13,327 nt of DNA, from positions 1-13,327 of the forward strand of contig CAZNWE010000097.1 of the NCBI GenBank assembly GCA_964576715.1. Direction: 5' to 3'. Below, in pieces: positions 6,973 through 13,327 of the stretch. Under the pieces are notes generated by a model. It saw only the letters and a list, made by a program, of their open reading frames with translations. It did no database searches and was not told where the DNA came from. The stretch is from SLRI01 sp964576715. Its GTDB lineage: Bacteria > Pseudomonadota > Alphaproteobacteria > Geminicoccales > Geminicoccaceae. How positions within the stretch are numbered: position 1 is the first letter of the stretch; every line of letters starts with the position of its first letter. Both the position numbers and the translations under genes were made by a program.

Positions 6973-7500
6973 ATGCGGCTCGTTTCAGCCTTGTTGGCCG
7001 TGCCCGCCGTGTTGGCAGTGCTGGCCCTCGACGTCCTGGCATTCGAGCCGGTGCCTGGCGCGCCGCGGCCGATTGCCTCGGTCACCGTGCAGGACCTCGA
7101 CGGTCGGCCGCTCGACCTGAAGGACTACCTCAGCACCGACGCGGTGACCGTACTCAACTTCTGGGCCACGTGGTGCGCGCCCTGCAAGCAGGAAATGCCG
7201 ACCCTGGCCGCCCTCGACGCGATCGTCGCGGATCGGTCGATCCGGGTCGTCACCCTCGCCATGGATCGTGCCGGGCCGGCGGCGATCCGGTCGTTCATGG
7301 CCGAGGTCGGGGCCGAGCGCCTGGCCGTGTTGCACGACCCGAAGATGGCGGTGAGCGAGCCCTTCGACATTCGCGGCTTGCCGATGACGATCGTCGTCGA
7401 CCGCAATGGCGACGAAGTGTTCCGCCATGCCGGCTTCGCCGACTGGTCGTCACCCGCCGTGGTTGAGTTCCTGGAGCAGCTGCTCGATGCTGCAGCTTAG
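6973..7500 (+). CDS. tlpA: TlpA/ResA-like thiol-disulfide oxidoreductase
   Basis: A 175-residue thioredoxin-fold protein expected to work on the periplasmic side as a reductant, typically in cytochrome c or cytochrome oxidase (CuA) maturation. Residues 2 to 23 form a signal peptide or anchor helix with no lipobox. The active site is WATWCAPCKQEMP, with C68 and C71 in WCAPC at 67 to 71. The cis-proline is P137 in IRGLPMT, and the fold ends with VVDRNGDEVFRHAGF. I chose the ATG at 6973 because the hydrophobic leader starts there; GGAG lies about 10 bases upstream. The same frame is open upstream to 6799, but that part lies opposite argH and is not expected to be translated. As I recall, tlpA next to argH is seen in other alphaproteobacteria. 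The exact partner cannot be told from sequence. Confidence 0.9.
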   Translation: MRLVSALLAVPAVLAVLALDVLAFEPVPGAPRPIASVTVQDLDGRPLDLKDYLSTDAVTVLNFWATWCAPCKQEMPTLAALDAIVADRSIRVVTLAMDRAGPAAIRSFMAEVGAERLAVLHDPKMAVSEPFDIRGLPMTIVVDRNGDEVFRHAGFADWSSPAVVEFLEQLLDAAA

Positions 7501-7537
7501 GCTGCCGGATTTCCGGGTGCCGAGGATCGTTGCTCGG

Positions 7538-7565
7538 TTGCACCGGCTCAATCTTGCGCTATGAC
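7538..7565 (+). promoter_or_regulatory. possible sigma-70 promoter for the TRAP operon
   Basis: TTGCAC (7538 to 7543) and TATGAC (7560 to 7565) are separated by 16 bases, in the gap between the tlpA stop and the start of the TAXI gene. Transcription would begin near 7572, giving a leader of about 47 bases that ends in the strong ribosome site GGGAGG. I found no clear terminator for tlpA in this gap, so read-through is also possible. Confidence 0.35.
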
Positions 7566-7618
7566 AGGGGGAAGTGGCCGTTGTGACACGGTTGTACTGG
7601 TGTTCAGGGAGGCATCAC

Positions 7619-8620
7619 ATGTTCAGATCATCGATGACGGCGCTCGGCGCCTTGGCGATCGCCGGCGCGGTCACGTTGGCACCGCTGGCCGGCGCCGCCC
7701 AAGAGCGTGACGATTGGCCGGCCTCGATCATGGTCGGTACCGCCTCGCAGGGTGGTACCTACTTCATCTACGGCGCCGGCTGGGCCGGCCTGGTGCAGGA
7801 GATGCTCGGGGTGCCCTCGAGCTCCGAGGTGACCGGGGGCCCGGTCCAGAACCTCGCCTTGGCCCAGACCAATGACGTGCAGATGGGGATGACGACGCTG
7901 GGTCCGGCACGTGAGGCCTGGGAGGGCAACAGCCCGATCATGCCCGGCGTCGAGATGCGCGACGTGCGCGCGACCTTTCCCATGTACCAGACCCCGTTCC
8001 ACGGTGCGGCGCTCGCCTCGAGCGGCATCACCTCGATCAGCGACCTCGCCGGCAAGACCGTCGGCAACGGCCCGCGCGGCGGCACCTGCGGCACCTATTG
8101 GCCACAATACTACGATGCGCTCGGGGTCGAGACCAACGACCAGTTCGGCGGGGCATCGGATCTCGGTGGCCAGCTCGGCGACGGGTTGATCGACGCCTTC
8201 TCGTTCTGTGCCGGCCTGCCGATCGCGGTCTACAGCGAGATCGAGGCACAGCAGGACATCAACTTCTACGCTTTCACCGAGGAGGAGCAGGCCATCCTCG
8301 TCGAGCAGTTCCCGGTGAGCGCTTACGAGATCCCGGCCGGCACCTACACCAGCCAGACCGAGCCGATGCATTCGGTCGCCATGTGGAACTTCGGCATCGC
8401 CCACAAGGACCTGCCGCAGGGCTTCGTCTACGAGGTGATGAAGGTCGTGCTCGATAACAACGATCGGATGCTGCAGATCCACCAGGCGGCGGCCGAGACG
8501 CTGCCGGAGAACTGGGTGCACAACACCTTCTTGCCGTTCCACCCGGGGGCGGTGCAGTACTACCAGGAAAAGGGCTTCGAGATCCCGGCGGAGCTGATCC
8601 CGGACGAATACGAGGGGTAG
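7619..8620 (+). CDS. TAXI-family TRAP transporter substrate-binding protein
   Basis: A 333-residue periplasmic solute receptor for a secondary, ion-driven TRAP transporter. Residues 1 to 27 are a Sec signal peptide ending in APLAGA. The mature N-terminus contains IMVGTASQGGTYFIYGAGWA, the signature of the TAXI (TRAP-associated extracytoplasmic immunogenic) branch. VGNGPRGGTCGTYW (148 to 161) matches the conserved central glycine-rich loop, but carries a cysteine (C157) in it. With C197, the only other cysteine, it might form a disulfide. FHPGAVQYYQEKG (308 to 320) is the typical family ending. I chose the ATG at 7619 because GGGAGG lies six bases upstream and the signal peptide begins there; an upstream GTG at 7574 adds residues that break the signal. 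The fused permease follows after 76 bases. The substrate is unknown. Confidence 0.93.
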   Translation: MFRSSMTALGALAIAGAVTLAPLAGAAQERDDWPASIMVGTASQGGTYFIYGAGWAGLVQEMLGVPSSSEVTGGPVQNLALAQTNDVQMGMTTLGPAREAWEGNSPIMPGVEMRDVRATFPMYQTPFHGAALASSGITSISDLAGKTVGNGPRGGTCGTYWPQYYDALGVETNDQFGGASDLGGQLGDGLIDAFSFCAGLPIAVYSEIEAQQDINFYAFTEEEQAILVEQFPVSAYEIPAGTYTSQTEPMHSVAMWNFGIAHKDLPQGFVYEVMKVVLDNNDRMLQIHQAAAETLPENWVHNTFLPFHPGAVQYYQEKGFEIPAELIPDEYEG

Positions 8621-8630
8621 GCTCTGGTCG

Positions 8631-8653
8631 GCGGGCGGCCTTGCGCCGCCCGC
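8631..8653 (+). terminator. GC-rich hairpin between receptor and permease genes
   Basis: GCGGGCGGC (8631 to 8639) and GCCGCCCGC (8645 to 8653) form a perfect 9-base stem with a five-base loop, starting 11 bases after the TAXI gene stop. No T-run follows. Such hairpins between a binding-protein gene and its permease often stabilise the upstream mRNA or cause partial termination, so that receptor exceeds permease. That is the likely role here but is inferred. Confidence 0.6.
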
Positions 8654-8696
8654 TTCGCGTTGCGGACGACCAAGGGAACGACGAGGGAGGGGCTCC

Positions 8697-10886
8697 GTGG
8701 CCAAGGCCGAAACGCCAAACGAGACGATCATCGCTCACGGCACCGACGACGAGCCGGCCTCCGGTAACCAGCGCGCTCTCGAGGGTTGGAGCGGCCAACT
8801 CCTCTTCTGGTTCGGCGTCGCCTACACGCTGTTTCATCTCATCGTCCTCAATCTCTTCCCGCTCGAGACCTGGACCTTTCGGATCCTGCACGTCGCCGGC
8901 GGCCTGATGATCGGCTTCGTCCTGATGGCCGTCGGCGCGCCGCGGCCCGGCGACCTGGACGGCAGCGGCCGACTTCCCGAGCCGTTGCTGCGCGGGCTCC
9001 GGGGCGTCGCGGCGGTGCTCATCCTGCCATCGCTCATCGCCATGCTCGTGCCCTTCGTGCTGTACGAGCTGGCCGGCGTGGCGAATCCACCGGCCTGGCT
9101 CTACAGCATTGCCGGGCCGGCCTTGGCCTACGGGACGATTTTGGCCATCGTCACGGCGTGGCTGGCACCCGTTCGCACCGACCGGGTCGAGGTCGTCGAC
9201 TGGCTGCTGGCGGGCGCCGCCGCAGCGGTCGGCGCCTATCTGCTGTTCAATCTCGCGGCGCTGCAGTTCCGCGCCGGGGTCGCGCCGACGCCTGCCGATT
9301 TCTGGGTCTCGCTGGCCGGGGTGCTGCTGATCCTCGAGGCGACGCGGCGGCTGGCTGGCCTCGCCCTCTGCATCATCGCCGGCATCTTTATTCTCTACGC
9401 CTTCATCGGCCCCTGGCTGCCCGGCTTTCTCGCCCATCGCGGCTACCCGCCGGCGCGCTTCTTCAGCTACCTCTACACCGACAGCGGCATTCTCGGGCCG
9501 ACCACCGCGGTCTCGTCGACCTATATCATTCTCTTCATCTGTTTTGCGGCCTTCCTGCAGGCCTCCAAGGTCGGCGACTACTTCGTCAATTTCGCCTTCG
9601 CCACCGCCGGGCACGCCCGCGGCGGACCGGCCAAGGTGGCGATCTTCGCCTCGGGCCTGATGGGCATGATCAACGGCACCTCGGCCGGCAACGTCGTGTC
9701 CACGGGCTCGCTCACCATTCCCTTGATGAAGAAGGTCGGCTATCGCCCGCAAAGTGCGGCGGGGATCGAGGCGGCGGCCTCGACCGGCGGGCAGATCATG
9801 CCGCCGATCATGGGGGCGGGCGCCTTCATCATGGCCGAGGTGACGGGCATCCGCTACACCGAGATCGCGGTCGCGGCAGTGATCCCGGCCGTCCTCTATT
9901 TCGTCTCCGTCTACTTCATGGTCGACTTCGAGGCGCAGCGGACCGGCATGAAGGGCCTGCCCCGGCACCTGCTGCCGCGCTTCGATGTGCTGGTGAAGCA
10001 GGCTTATTTGTTCGGCCCGATCCTGATCCTGATCGGTGCGCTGTTCATGGGCTACTCGGTGATCCGCGCCGGCACCCTCTCCTTGATGGCGGCGATCGTG
10101 GTGAGCTGGCTCACCCCGCACTGGCTCGGGCCCATGGGGATCATCCGCGCCCTGCACCTGACCTCGACCATGGCGGTGCAGCTGATCGCGGTCTGTGCCT
10201 GCGCCGGCATCATCGTCGGCGTCATCGGCCTCACCGGGGTCGGCCTGCGCTTCTCCTCGATGCTGCTCTCGGTCGCCGACACCAGCCAGTTCCTGGCGCT
10301 GCTGTTCGCCATGGGCATCTCGTTGATGCTCGGCATGGGCATGCCGACGACGGCGGCCTACGCGGTGGCAGCCTCGGTCGTGGCCCCGGGGCTGATCCGG
10401 CTCGGCATCGAGCCCTTGGTGGCGCATTTCTTCGTCTTCTACTTCGCCGTGGTCTCGGCGATCACCCCGCCGGTTGCCCTTGCCGCCTATGCCGGGGCGG
10501 CGATTGCCGGCTCGAAGGCCCTGCCGACCTCGGTCACCGCCTTCAAGCTCGGCCTCGCCGCCTTCGTCGTGCCGTTCATGTTCTTCTACAGCCCGGCGCT
10601 CTTGATGCTCGGCAGCTGGCTTTCGATCATCCACTACACCGCGACCGCCTGCGTCGGCGTGTTCCTGTTGTCGGCCGCCGTGCAGGGCTGGTTCTTCGGC
10701 CGCACCAACATCCTTCTGCGTGTAGCGCTCGGCGTGGCCGCGTTGTCGATGATCGCTGGCGGTTGGCTTACCGACGTGGTCGGCGTCGGGCTCGGGCTGG
10801 CGGTGTTCGCCTGGCAGCGGAAGATGGCGGTCAAGGAGCCGGACCTGCCGCTTGCCGAGACGCCGGCGACGGAGCAGGCGGGCTGA
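8697..10886 (+). CDS. TRAP transporter permease, fused 4TM/12TM (DctQM-type)
   Basis: A 729-residue inner-membrane protein that imports the solute bound by the TAXI receptor, normally with sodium or proton symport. It belongs to the fused small-plus-large permease type found with TAXI receptors. After a 30-residue polar start there are many hydrophobic segments. A DctQ-like part lies at about 35 to 190 and the DctM-like part at about 200 to 660, with extra helices after 670. Conserved loops are visible: GLMGMINGTSAGNVVSTG (320 to 337), EAAASTGGQIMPPIMGAGAF (358 to 377), MLGMGMPTTAAYAV (544 to 557) and SAITPPVALAAYAGAA (587 to 602). The start is GTG at 8697 with GAGGGAGGGG upstream. The stop TGA overlaps the proposed CTG start of the extensin-like gene. 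The long frames on the opposite strand and in the +2 frame are shadows. Confidence 0.95.
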   Translation: MAKAETPNETIIAHGTDDEPASGNQRALEGWSGQLLFWFGVAYTLFHLIVLNLFPLETWTFRILHVAGGLMIGFVLMAVGAPRPGDLDGSGRLPEPLLRGLRGVAAVLILPSLIAMLVPFVLYELAGVANPPAWLYSIAGPALAYGTILAIVTAWLAPVRTDRVEVVDWLLAGAAAAVGAYLLFNLAALQFRAGVAPTPADFWVSLAGVLLILEATRRLAGLALCIIAGIFILYAFIGPWLPGFLAHRGYPPARFFSYLYTDSGILGPTTAVSSTYIILFICFAAFLQASKVGDYFVNFAFATAGHARGGPAKVAIFASGLMGMINGTSAGNVVSTGSLTIPLMKKVGYRPQSAAGIEAAASTGGQIMPPIMGAGAFIMAEVTGIRYTEIAVAAVIPAVLYFVSVYFMVDFEAQRTGMKGLPRHLLPRFDVLVKQAYLFGPILILIGALFMGYSVIRAGTLSLMAAIVVSWLTPHWLGPMGIIRALHLTSTMAVQLIAVCACAGIIVGVIGLTGVGLRFSSMLLSVADTSQFLALLFAMGISLMLGMGMPTTAAYAVAASVVAPGLIRLGIEPLVAHFFVFYFAVVSAITPPVALAAYAGAAIAGSKALPTSVTAFKLGLAAFVVPFMFFYSPALLMLGSWLSIIHYTATACVGVFLLSAAVQGWFFGRTNILLRVALGVAALSMIAGGWLTDVVGVGLGLAVFAWQRKMAVKEPDLPLAETPATEQAG

Positions 10887-11506
10887 TCGGCCGGCCCCTC
10901 GCTCTCCTCGCCCTGCTGCTCGTGGTAACCTCGTGCGCCTGGCAGGCGCCAACCCCGCCGGCTGCGACGACGTGGCCCGCCGATCCCGCCACCTGCTTGG
11001 CGGCGCTGGAGCGTGAGCCGGTCAGCTTCACGGCCTGGAGCGACGCACCGACGGCCGCTGCCTGCGCCGTGCCGGCACCCGTGGTGGTCGAGGCCTCGAC
11101 CGCAGCGATGACCCCGACCTTGCGCACCAGCTGTCCGATGATGCTGGCCTGGGCCCGCTTCGAGCCCGAGCTGCAGCGCCTGGCCGTCCGCCGCCTCGGC
11201 AGCGCGATCGCCAGGATCCACCACTATGGCTCCTACAACTGCCGACGGATGAGCGGCAATCAGCGGCGGATGAGCCTGCACAGCACCGGCCAGGCACTCG
11301 ACATCTCGGGCTTCACCACGGCCGATGGGCGCTACATCAGCGTCCAGCAGGGCTGGCGCGGCGCGCGCGACGAGGCGGCGTTTCTCCATGACCTGGGCCA
11401 GGCCGCCTGCCGGCATTTCAACGTCGTCCTGACCCCGAACCACGACCGGGCGCACCAAGACCATATCCACGTGGACATCGGCCCCTGGAAGCTCTGCCGG
11501 GCGTAA
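10883..11506 (+). CDS. extensin-like_C family lipoprotein, predicted M15-type zinc peptidase
   Basis: A 207-residue protein of the extensin-like_C family. The N-terminus has an arginine, a hydrophobic run and the lipobox VTSC (C18), so it is probably an envelope lipoprotein. Six further cysteines (C38, C61, C84, C120, C176, C205) suggest three disulfides. SLHSTGQALD (131 to 140) matches the SxHxxGxAxD zinc motif of D-Ala-D-Ala carboxypeptidase-like M15 enzymes (H133, D140), and HQDHIHVD (191 to 198) supplies the HxH element. A peptidoglycan peptide substrate is inferred. No ATG, GTG or TTG lies in frame before the signal sequence. The best start is CTG at 10883, overlapping the permease TGA as CTGA, with GGAG eight bases upstream. 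ATG at 11108 would remove the leader and two cysteines. The call is sure for the family, less so for the start. Confidence 0.88.
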   Translation: MIGRPLALLALLLVVTSCAWQAPTPPAATTWPADPATCLAALEREPVSFTAWSDAPTAAACAVPAPVVVEASTAAMTPTLRTSCPMMLAWARFEPELQRLAVRRLGSAIARIHHYGSYNCRRMSGNQRRMSLHSTGQALDISGFTTADGRYISVQQGWRGARDEAAFLHDLGQAACRHFNVVLTPNHDRAHQDHIHVDIGPWKLCRA

Positions 11507-11543
11507 GGGTCGGGTTTCCCTGGTGCGAGGACCCTGGATGCAC

Positions 11544-11568
11544 TATTTAATGACCAGTTTCATGACCA
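11544..11568 (+). promoter_or_regulatory. AT-rich leader with direct repeats, possible antitoxin operator
   Basis: TATTTA (11544 to 11549) could be a -10 box in an otherwise GC-rich region. Right after it ATGACCA occurs twice (11550 to 11556 and 11562 to 11568), 12 bases apart, close to one helical turn. Toxin-antitoxin operons of this type are usually repressed by the antitoxin-toxin complex at repeated sites near the promoter, so this is a candidate operator. I see no good -35 box. Confidence 0.3.
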
Positions 11569-11584
11569 TCTGAGGAAGCAGGCC

Positions 11585-11824
11585 ATGCTGACCGTAACGC
11601 TGGCGCAGGCCAAGGCGCAGCTAAGTGAGCTCTTGAACAAGGTGGAAGCTGGCGAGGAAGTGACCGTCACGCGGCGGGGCAAGCCGGTGGCGCGGATCAG
11701 CCCGACGACGCCGCAACGGCAGCGGCTGCCGATCGAGGAACTCCGGGCGCTCCACGCCAAGGGCCGGCCGCTCCAGGGATCGAGCATGGAGCTATTGGCC
11801 GAAGAGCGGGACGAGGGTCGCTAG
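11585..11824 (+). CDS. vapB: Phd/YefM-family antitoxin
   Basis: A 79-residue antitoxin that should bind the neighbouring PIN toxin and repress the operon. The N-terminal DNA-binding fold is recognisable from TLAQAKAQLSELLNKVEAGEEVTVTRRGKPVARI (two parts, about residues 5 to 38), typical of the Phd/YefM family. The C-terminal half, rich in Glu/Arg/Leu, is the likely toxin-wrapping segment. AGGAAG lies seven bases upstream of the ATG. The toxin gene follows after 14 bases. Pairing of a Phd-type antitoxin with a VapC-type toxin is common, so the symbol vapB reflects the partner more than the fold. Confidence 0.92.
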   Translation: MLTVTLAQAKAQLSELLNKVEAGEEVTVTRRGKPVARISPTTPQRQRLPIEELRALHAKGRPLQGSSMELLAEERDEGR

Positions 11825-11838
11825 GCCCGGTCCACCAC

Positions 11839-12285
11839 GTGCTCTATTTCGACACGTCGGTCATTCTGCCGCTCTTCGTGCCGGAGGCGACGTCCAATGC
11901 GGTCATGGCCTTTGTCGATGGCCTGCCACCGGACGAACTGACGGTCAGCCATTGGACGATGGTGGAATTCGCCTCGGTTCTCGGCCGCCATGTGCGCGGC
12001 GGCAGGATCGACGCTGATTTTGCGCGAGAAGTGACGGCTCGGTTCGACAAGGTGGTGGTGGGCACTTTCCAAATTCTGTCCCCGAGCACAGCCGACTTCA
12101 CCTTGGCGAGACAATGGCTGGCCGACCCCGCTCGGGGCCTGCGTGCCGGCGATGCCCTCCACCTCGCCGTCGCCAGCACCAACAATGCGCGCGAGACCTT
12201 CACCTTCGACAAAAACATGCGCCGCGCCGGCCGGGCGCTCGGTCTGCGCGTGACCAGTGGCGTCGACCTGCCTGGCTACGGTTGA
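11839..12285 (+). CDS. vapC: PIN-domain toxin, VapC family
   Basis: A 148-residue PIN-domain ribonuclease. VapC toxins cut specific RNAs, often initiator tRNA or the rRNA sarcin-ricin loop; the target here is unknown. The four acidic metal-binding residues are present: D5 in YFDTS, E43 in TMVEFAS, D105 in LRAGDALHLA and D124 in FTFDKNM. The fold therefore looks intact and active. The start is GTG at 11839, the only codon placing YFDTS at the usual N-terminal position. Its ribosome site is weak, which would keep the toxin below the antitoxin through coupling. The gene converges with zapE, with 22 bases between stop codons. The toxin looks slightly less GC-rich than its neighbours, in keeping with a mobile cassette, though I have not measured it. 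Confidence 0.93.
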   Translation: MLYFDTSVILPLFVPEATSNAVMAFVDGLPPDELTVSHWTMVEFASVLGRHVRGGRIDADFAREVTARFDKVVVGTFQILSPSTADFTLARQWLADPARGLRAGDALHLAVASTNNARETFTFDKNMRRAGRALGLRVTSGVDLPGYG

Positions 12286-12307
12286 TAGCCTGTCTCCGGC
12301 GCTTCCG

Positions 12308-13327
12308 CTAAACCAGATCGCTCGTCAGCGCGAAGCCCTCGAGCTTCGGCGCCGGGCCGTCGGTTCTGCGGTTGCGGCAGGCTGCCAGCCACTCCCTCGA
12401 CTGCATCTCCATGAGCCGGCTCACCGTGCGCTGGAACTCGAAGGCGCCGTCGCCTTCGGGATAGAGGTCCGTCGCCGGCTCGGCGGCCGCGAGGAACAGC
12501 ATCACCCGGCTCTCGTAGAGCGCGTCGATCAGCGTCATGAAGCGCCGCGCCTCGTTGCGCCGGTCGGGGGTCAAGAGCGGCACGTCGTCGATGACGATGC
12601 TGTGAAAGCTTTGGCCCAAGGCGAGGTAGTCGGCCGGGCCCAGCGGTTGCCCGCACAAATCGGCGAAGGTGAAGCGGGCGACCCCACCCGCCGCTCGCGG
12701 CACCCGGACCCGGCGGGTGCCCACCTCGAGCGTGCCCTCGCCGGCGGGTGCACCCCCGGCCAGTGCCTCGAAGATGCCGTCCAGCGCCTGCGTCGCGACA
12801 GCTCCGAGCGGGTAGTGGTAGACCGGCAGATCGCGGAGCCGCTCGAGCCGGTAGTCGACGGGCCCGGCGAGCTCGAGCACCTCCATCCGCTCCTTCAGGA
12901 GGGCGATGAAAGGCAGGAAGCGCTGGCGGTTGAGCCCGTCCTCGTAGAGCCGGTCGGGCGGCCAGTTGGAGGTCGCGACCACCACCACCCCGGCATCGAA
13001 CAGCCCCTCGAACAACCGGCCGAGGATCATCGCGTCGGCGATGTTGACCACATGGAACTCGTCGAAGCAGAGCAGCCGTGTGTCCACGGCGATGGCCGCG
13101 GCCAGCGCCTGCAGCGGCTCGCCCTTGCCACCACCCTGCCGCAAGCCGTGCAGCCGCCGGTGGACGTCGAGCATGAAGGCGTGAAAATGCACCCGGCGCT
13201 TCTTCGGCACGGCGACCGCGCCGAAGAAGAGGTCCATGAGCATCGACTTGCCCCGCCCGACGCCGCCATGGATGTAGAGGCCCTTTGGTCCAGGTGCCGC
13301 CGGCTCGGGCGCCCGGCCGACCAGCCG
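12308..13327 (-). CDS. zapE: ZapE (AFG1-like ATPase), C-terminal part, start outside window
   Basis: The last 339 residues of an AFG1-family P-loop ATPase. In Escherichia coli ZapE associates with the Z-ring and affects division under low oxygen or high temperature; mitochondrial AFG1/LACE1 is related. The Walker A motif GGVGRGKS is at visible residues 21 to 28 (13267 to 13244), running into MLMDLFF. HFHAFMLDVHRRLH follows. Walker B is LLCFDEFHVVNIADAM (about 13084 to 13034). Then come the sensor-like ATSNWPPDRLY and NRQRFLPFI, and the C-terminal FTFADLCGQPLGPADYLAL and SIVIDDVPLL typical of the family. The frame is open to the window edge, so the N-terminus and promoter lie to the right. The stop (TAG) is 22 bases from the vapC stop. 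Confidence 0.96.
   Translation of the reverse strand, partial: RLVGRAPEPAAPGPKGLYIHGGVGRGKSMLMDLFFGAVAVPKKRRVHFHAFMLDVHRRLHGLRQGGGKGEPLQALAAAIAVDTRLLCFDEFHVVNIADAMILGRLFEGLFDAGVVVVATSNWPPDRLYEDGLNRQRFLPFIALLKERMEVLELAGPVDYRLERLRDLPVYHYPLGAVATQALDGIFEALAGGAPAGEGTLEVGTRRVRVPRAAGGVARFTFADLCGQPLGPADYLALGQSFHSIVIDDVPLLTPDRRNEARRFMTLIDALYESRVMLFLAAAEPATDLYPEGDGAFEFQRTVSRLMEMQSREWLAACRNRRTDGPAPKLEGFALTSDLV

Noticed and set aside
6921..7085. Longer argH starting at 7085 or 6974
   Set aside because: The extra residues are low complexity, would overlap tlpA and exceed normal argininosuccinate lyase length.
5436..7466. 676-residue plus-strand open frame opposite argH running into tlpA
   Set aside because: It has no recognisable domain and is in a different frame from tlpA. 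argH on the minus strand is unambiguous.
8274..10952. 892-residue minus-strand open frame opposite the TRAP genes
   Set aside because: The translation is His/Asp/Glu/Arg-rich and lacks any known fold, while the plus strand encodes clear TAXI and TRAP permease proteins.
8786..11506. 906-residue plus-strand frame that would fuse extensin-like protein to a long N-terminus
   Set aside because: The upstream part runs out of frame through the permease gene and has no domain. Only the part from about 10883 with the signal peptide is real.
11506..11535. Terminator after the extensin-like gene (AGGGTC paired with GACCCT)
   Set aside because: A 6-base stem with an 18-base loop and no T-run is too weak to call in GC-rich sequence.

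Overview
The window reads as chromosomal DNA of a GC-rich alphaproteobacterium. The evidence is very high third-position GC, a type A RNase P RNA directly behind a peptidoglycan amidase gene, an argH-lptM-lysA-DUF4175 (TIGR02302-type) cluster, an extensin-like_C protein, and a TAXI-type TRAP transporter with a fused permease. The order resembles Rhodospirillales-like genomes, but I cannot name genus or species from sequence alone.

Left part, all on the minus strand (positions 6920 down to 1). argH, lptM, lysA and a DUF4175 membrane protein form a tightly packed cluster: argH/lptM overlap as ATGA and lptM/lysA as GTGA. About 590 bases with no convincing gene follow, then a zinc amidase with a C-terminal peptidoglycan-binding domain. 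The 5' third of rnpB comes last and runs off the left edge. Themes are arginine synthesis (ArgH), the final step from meso-diaminopimelate to lysine (LysA), outer-membrane LPS translocon assembly (LptM) and wall turnover (amidase).

Middle part, plus strand (6973 to 11506). A TlpA/ResA-like membrane-anchored thioredoxin is divergent from argH. A two-gene TRAP transporter follows: a TAXI substrate-binding protein and a 4TM/12TM fused permease, with a strong GC-rich hairpin between them. An extensin-like lipoprotein with an M15-type zinc peptidase motif overlaps the permease stop codon and appears to use a CTG start.

Right part. A Phd-type antitoxin and PIN-domain toxin pair (11585 to 12285, plus) has a relatively AT-rich leader containing direct repeats. 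It lies convergent with the 3' part of zapE (AFG1-like ATPase), which enters from the right edge on the minus strand.

Most of the window is recognisable housekeeping and transport content. I see no CRISPR array, prophage, insertion sequence or clear novel multi-gene system. The best second looks are the non-canonical start of the extensin-like gene, the perfect 18-base palindrome between lysA and DUF4175, the unexplained 590-base gap, the unknown TRAP substrate, and the undefined role of DUF4175 in a lysine operon.
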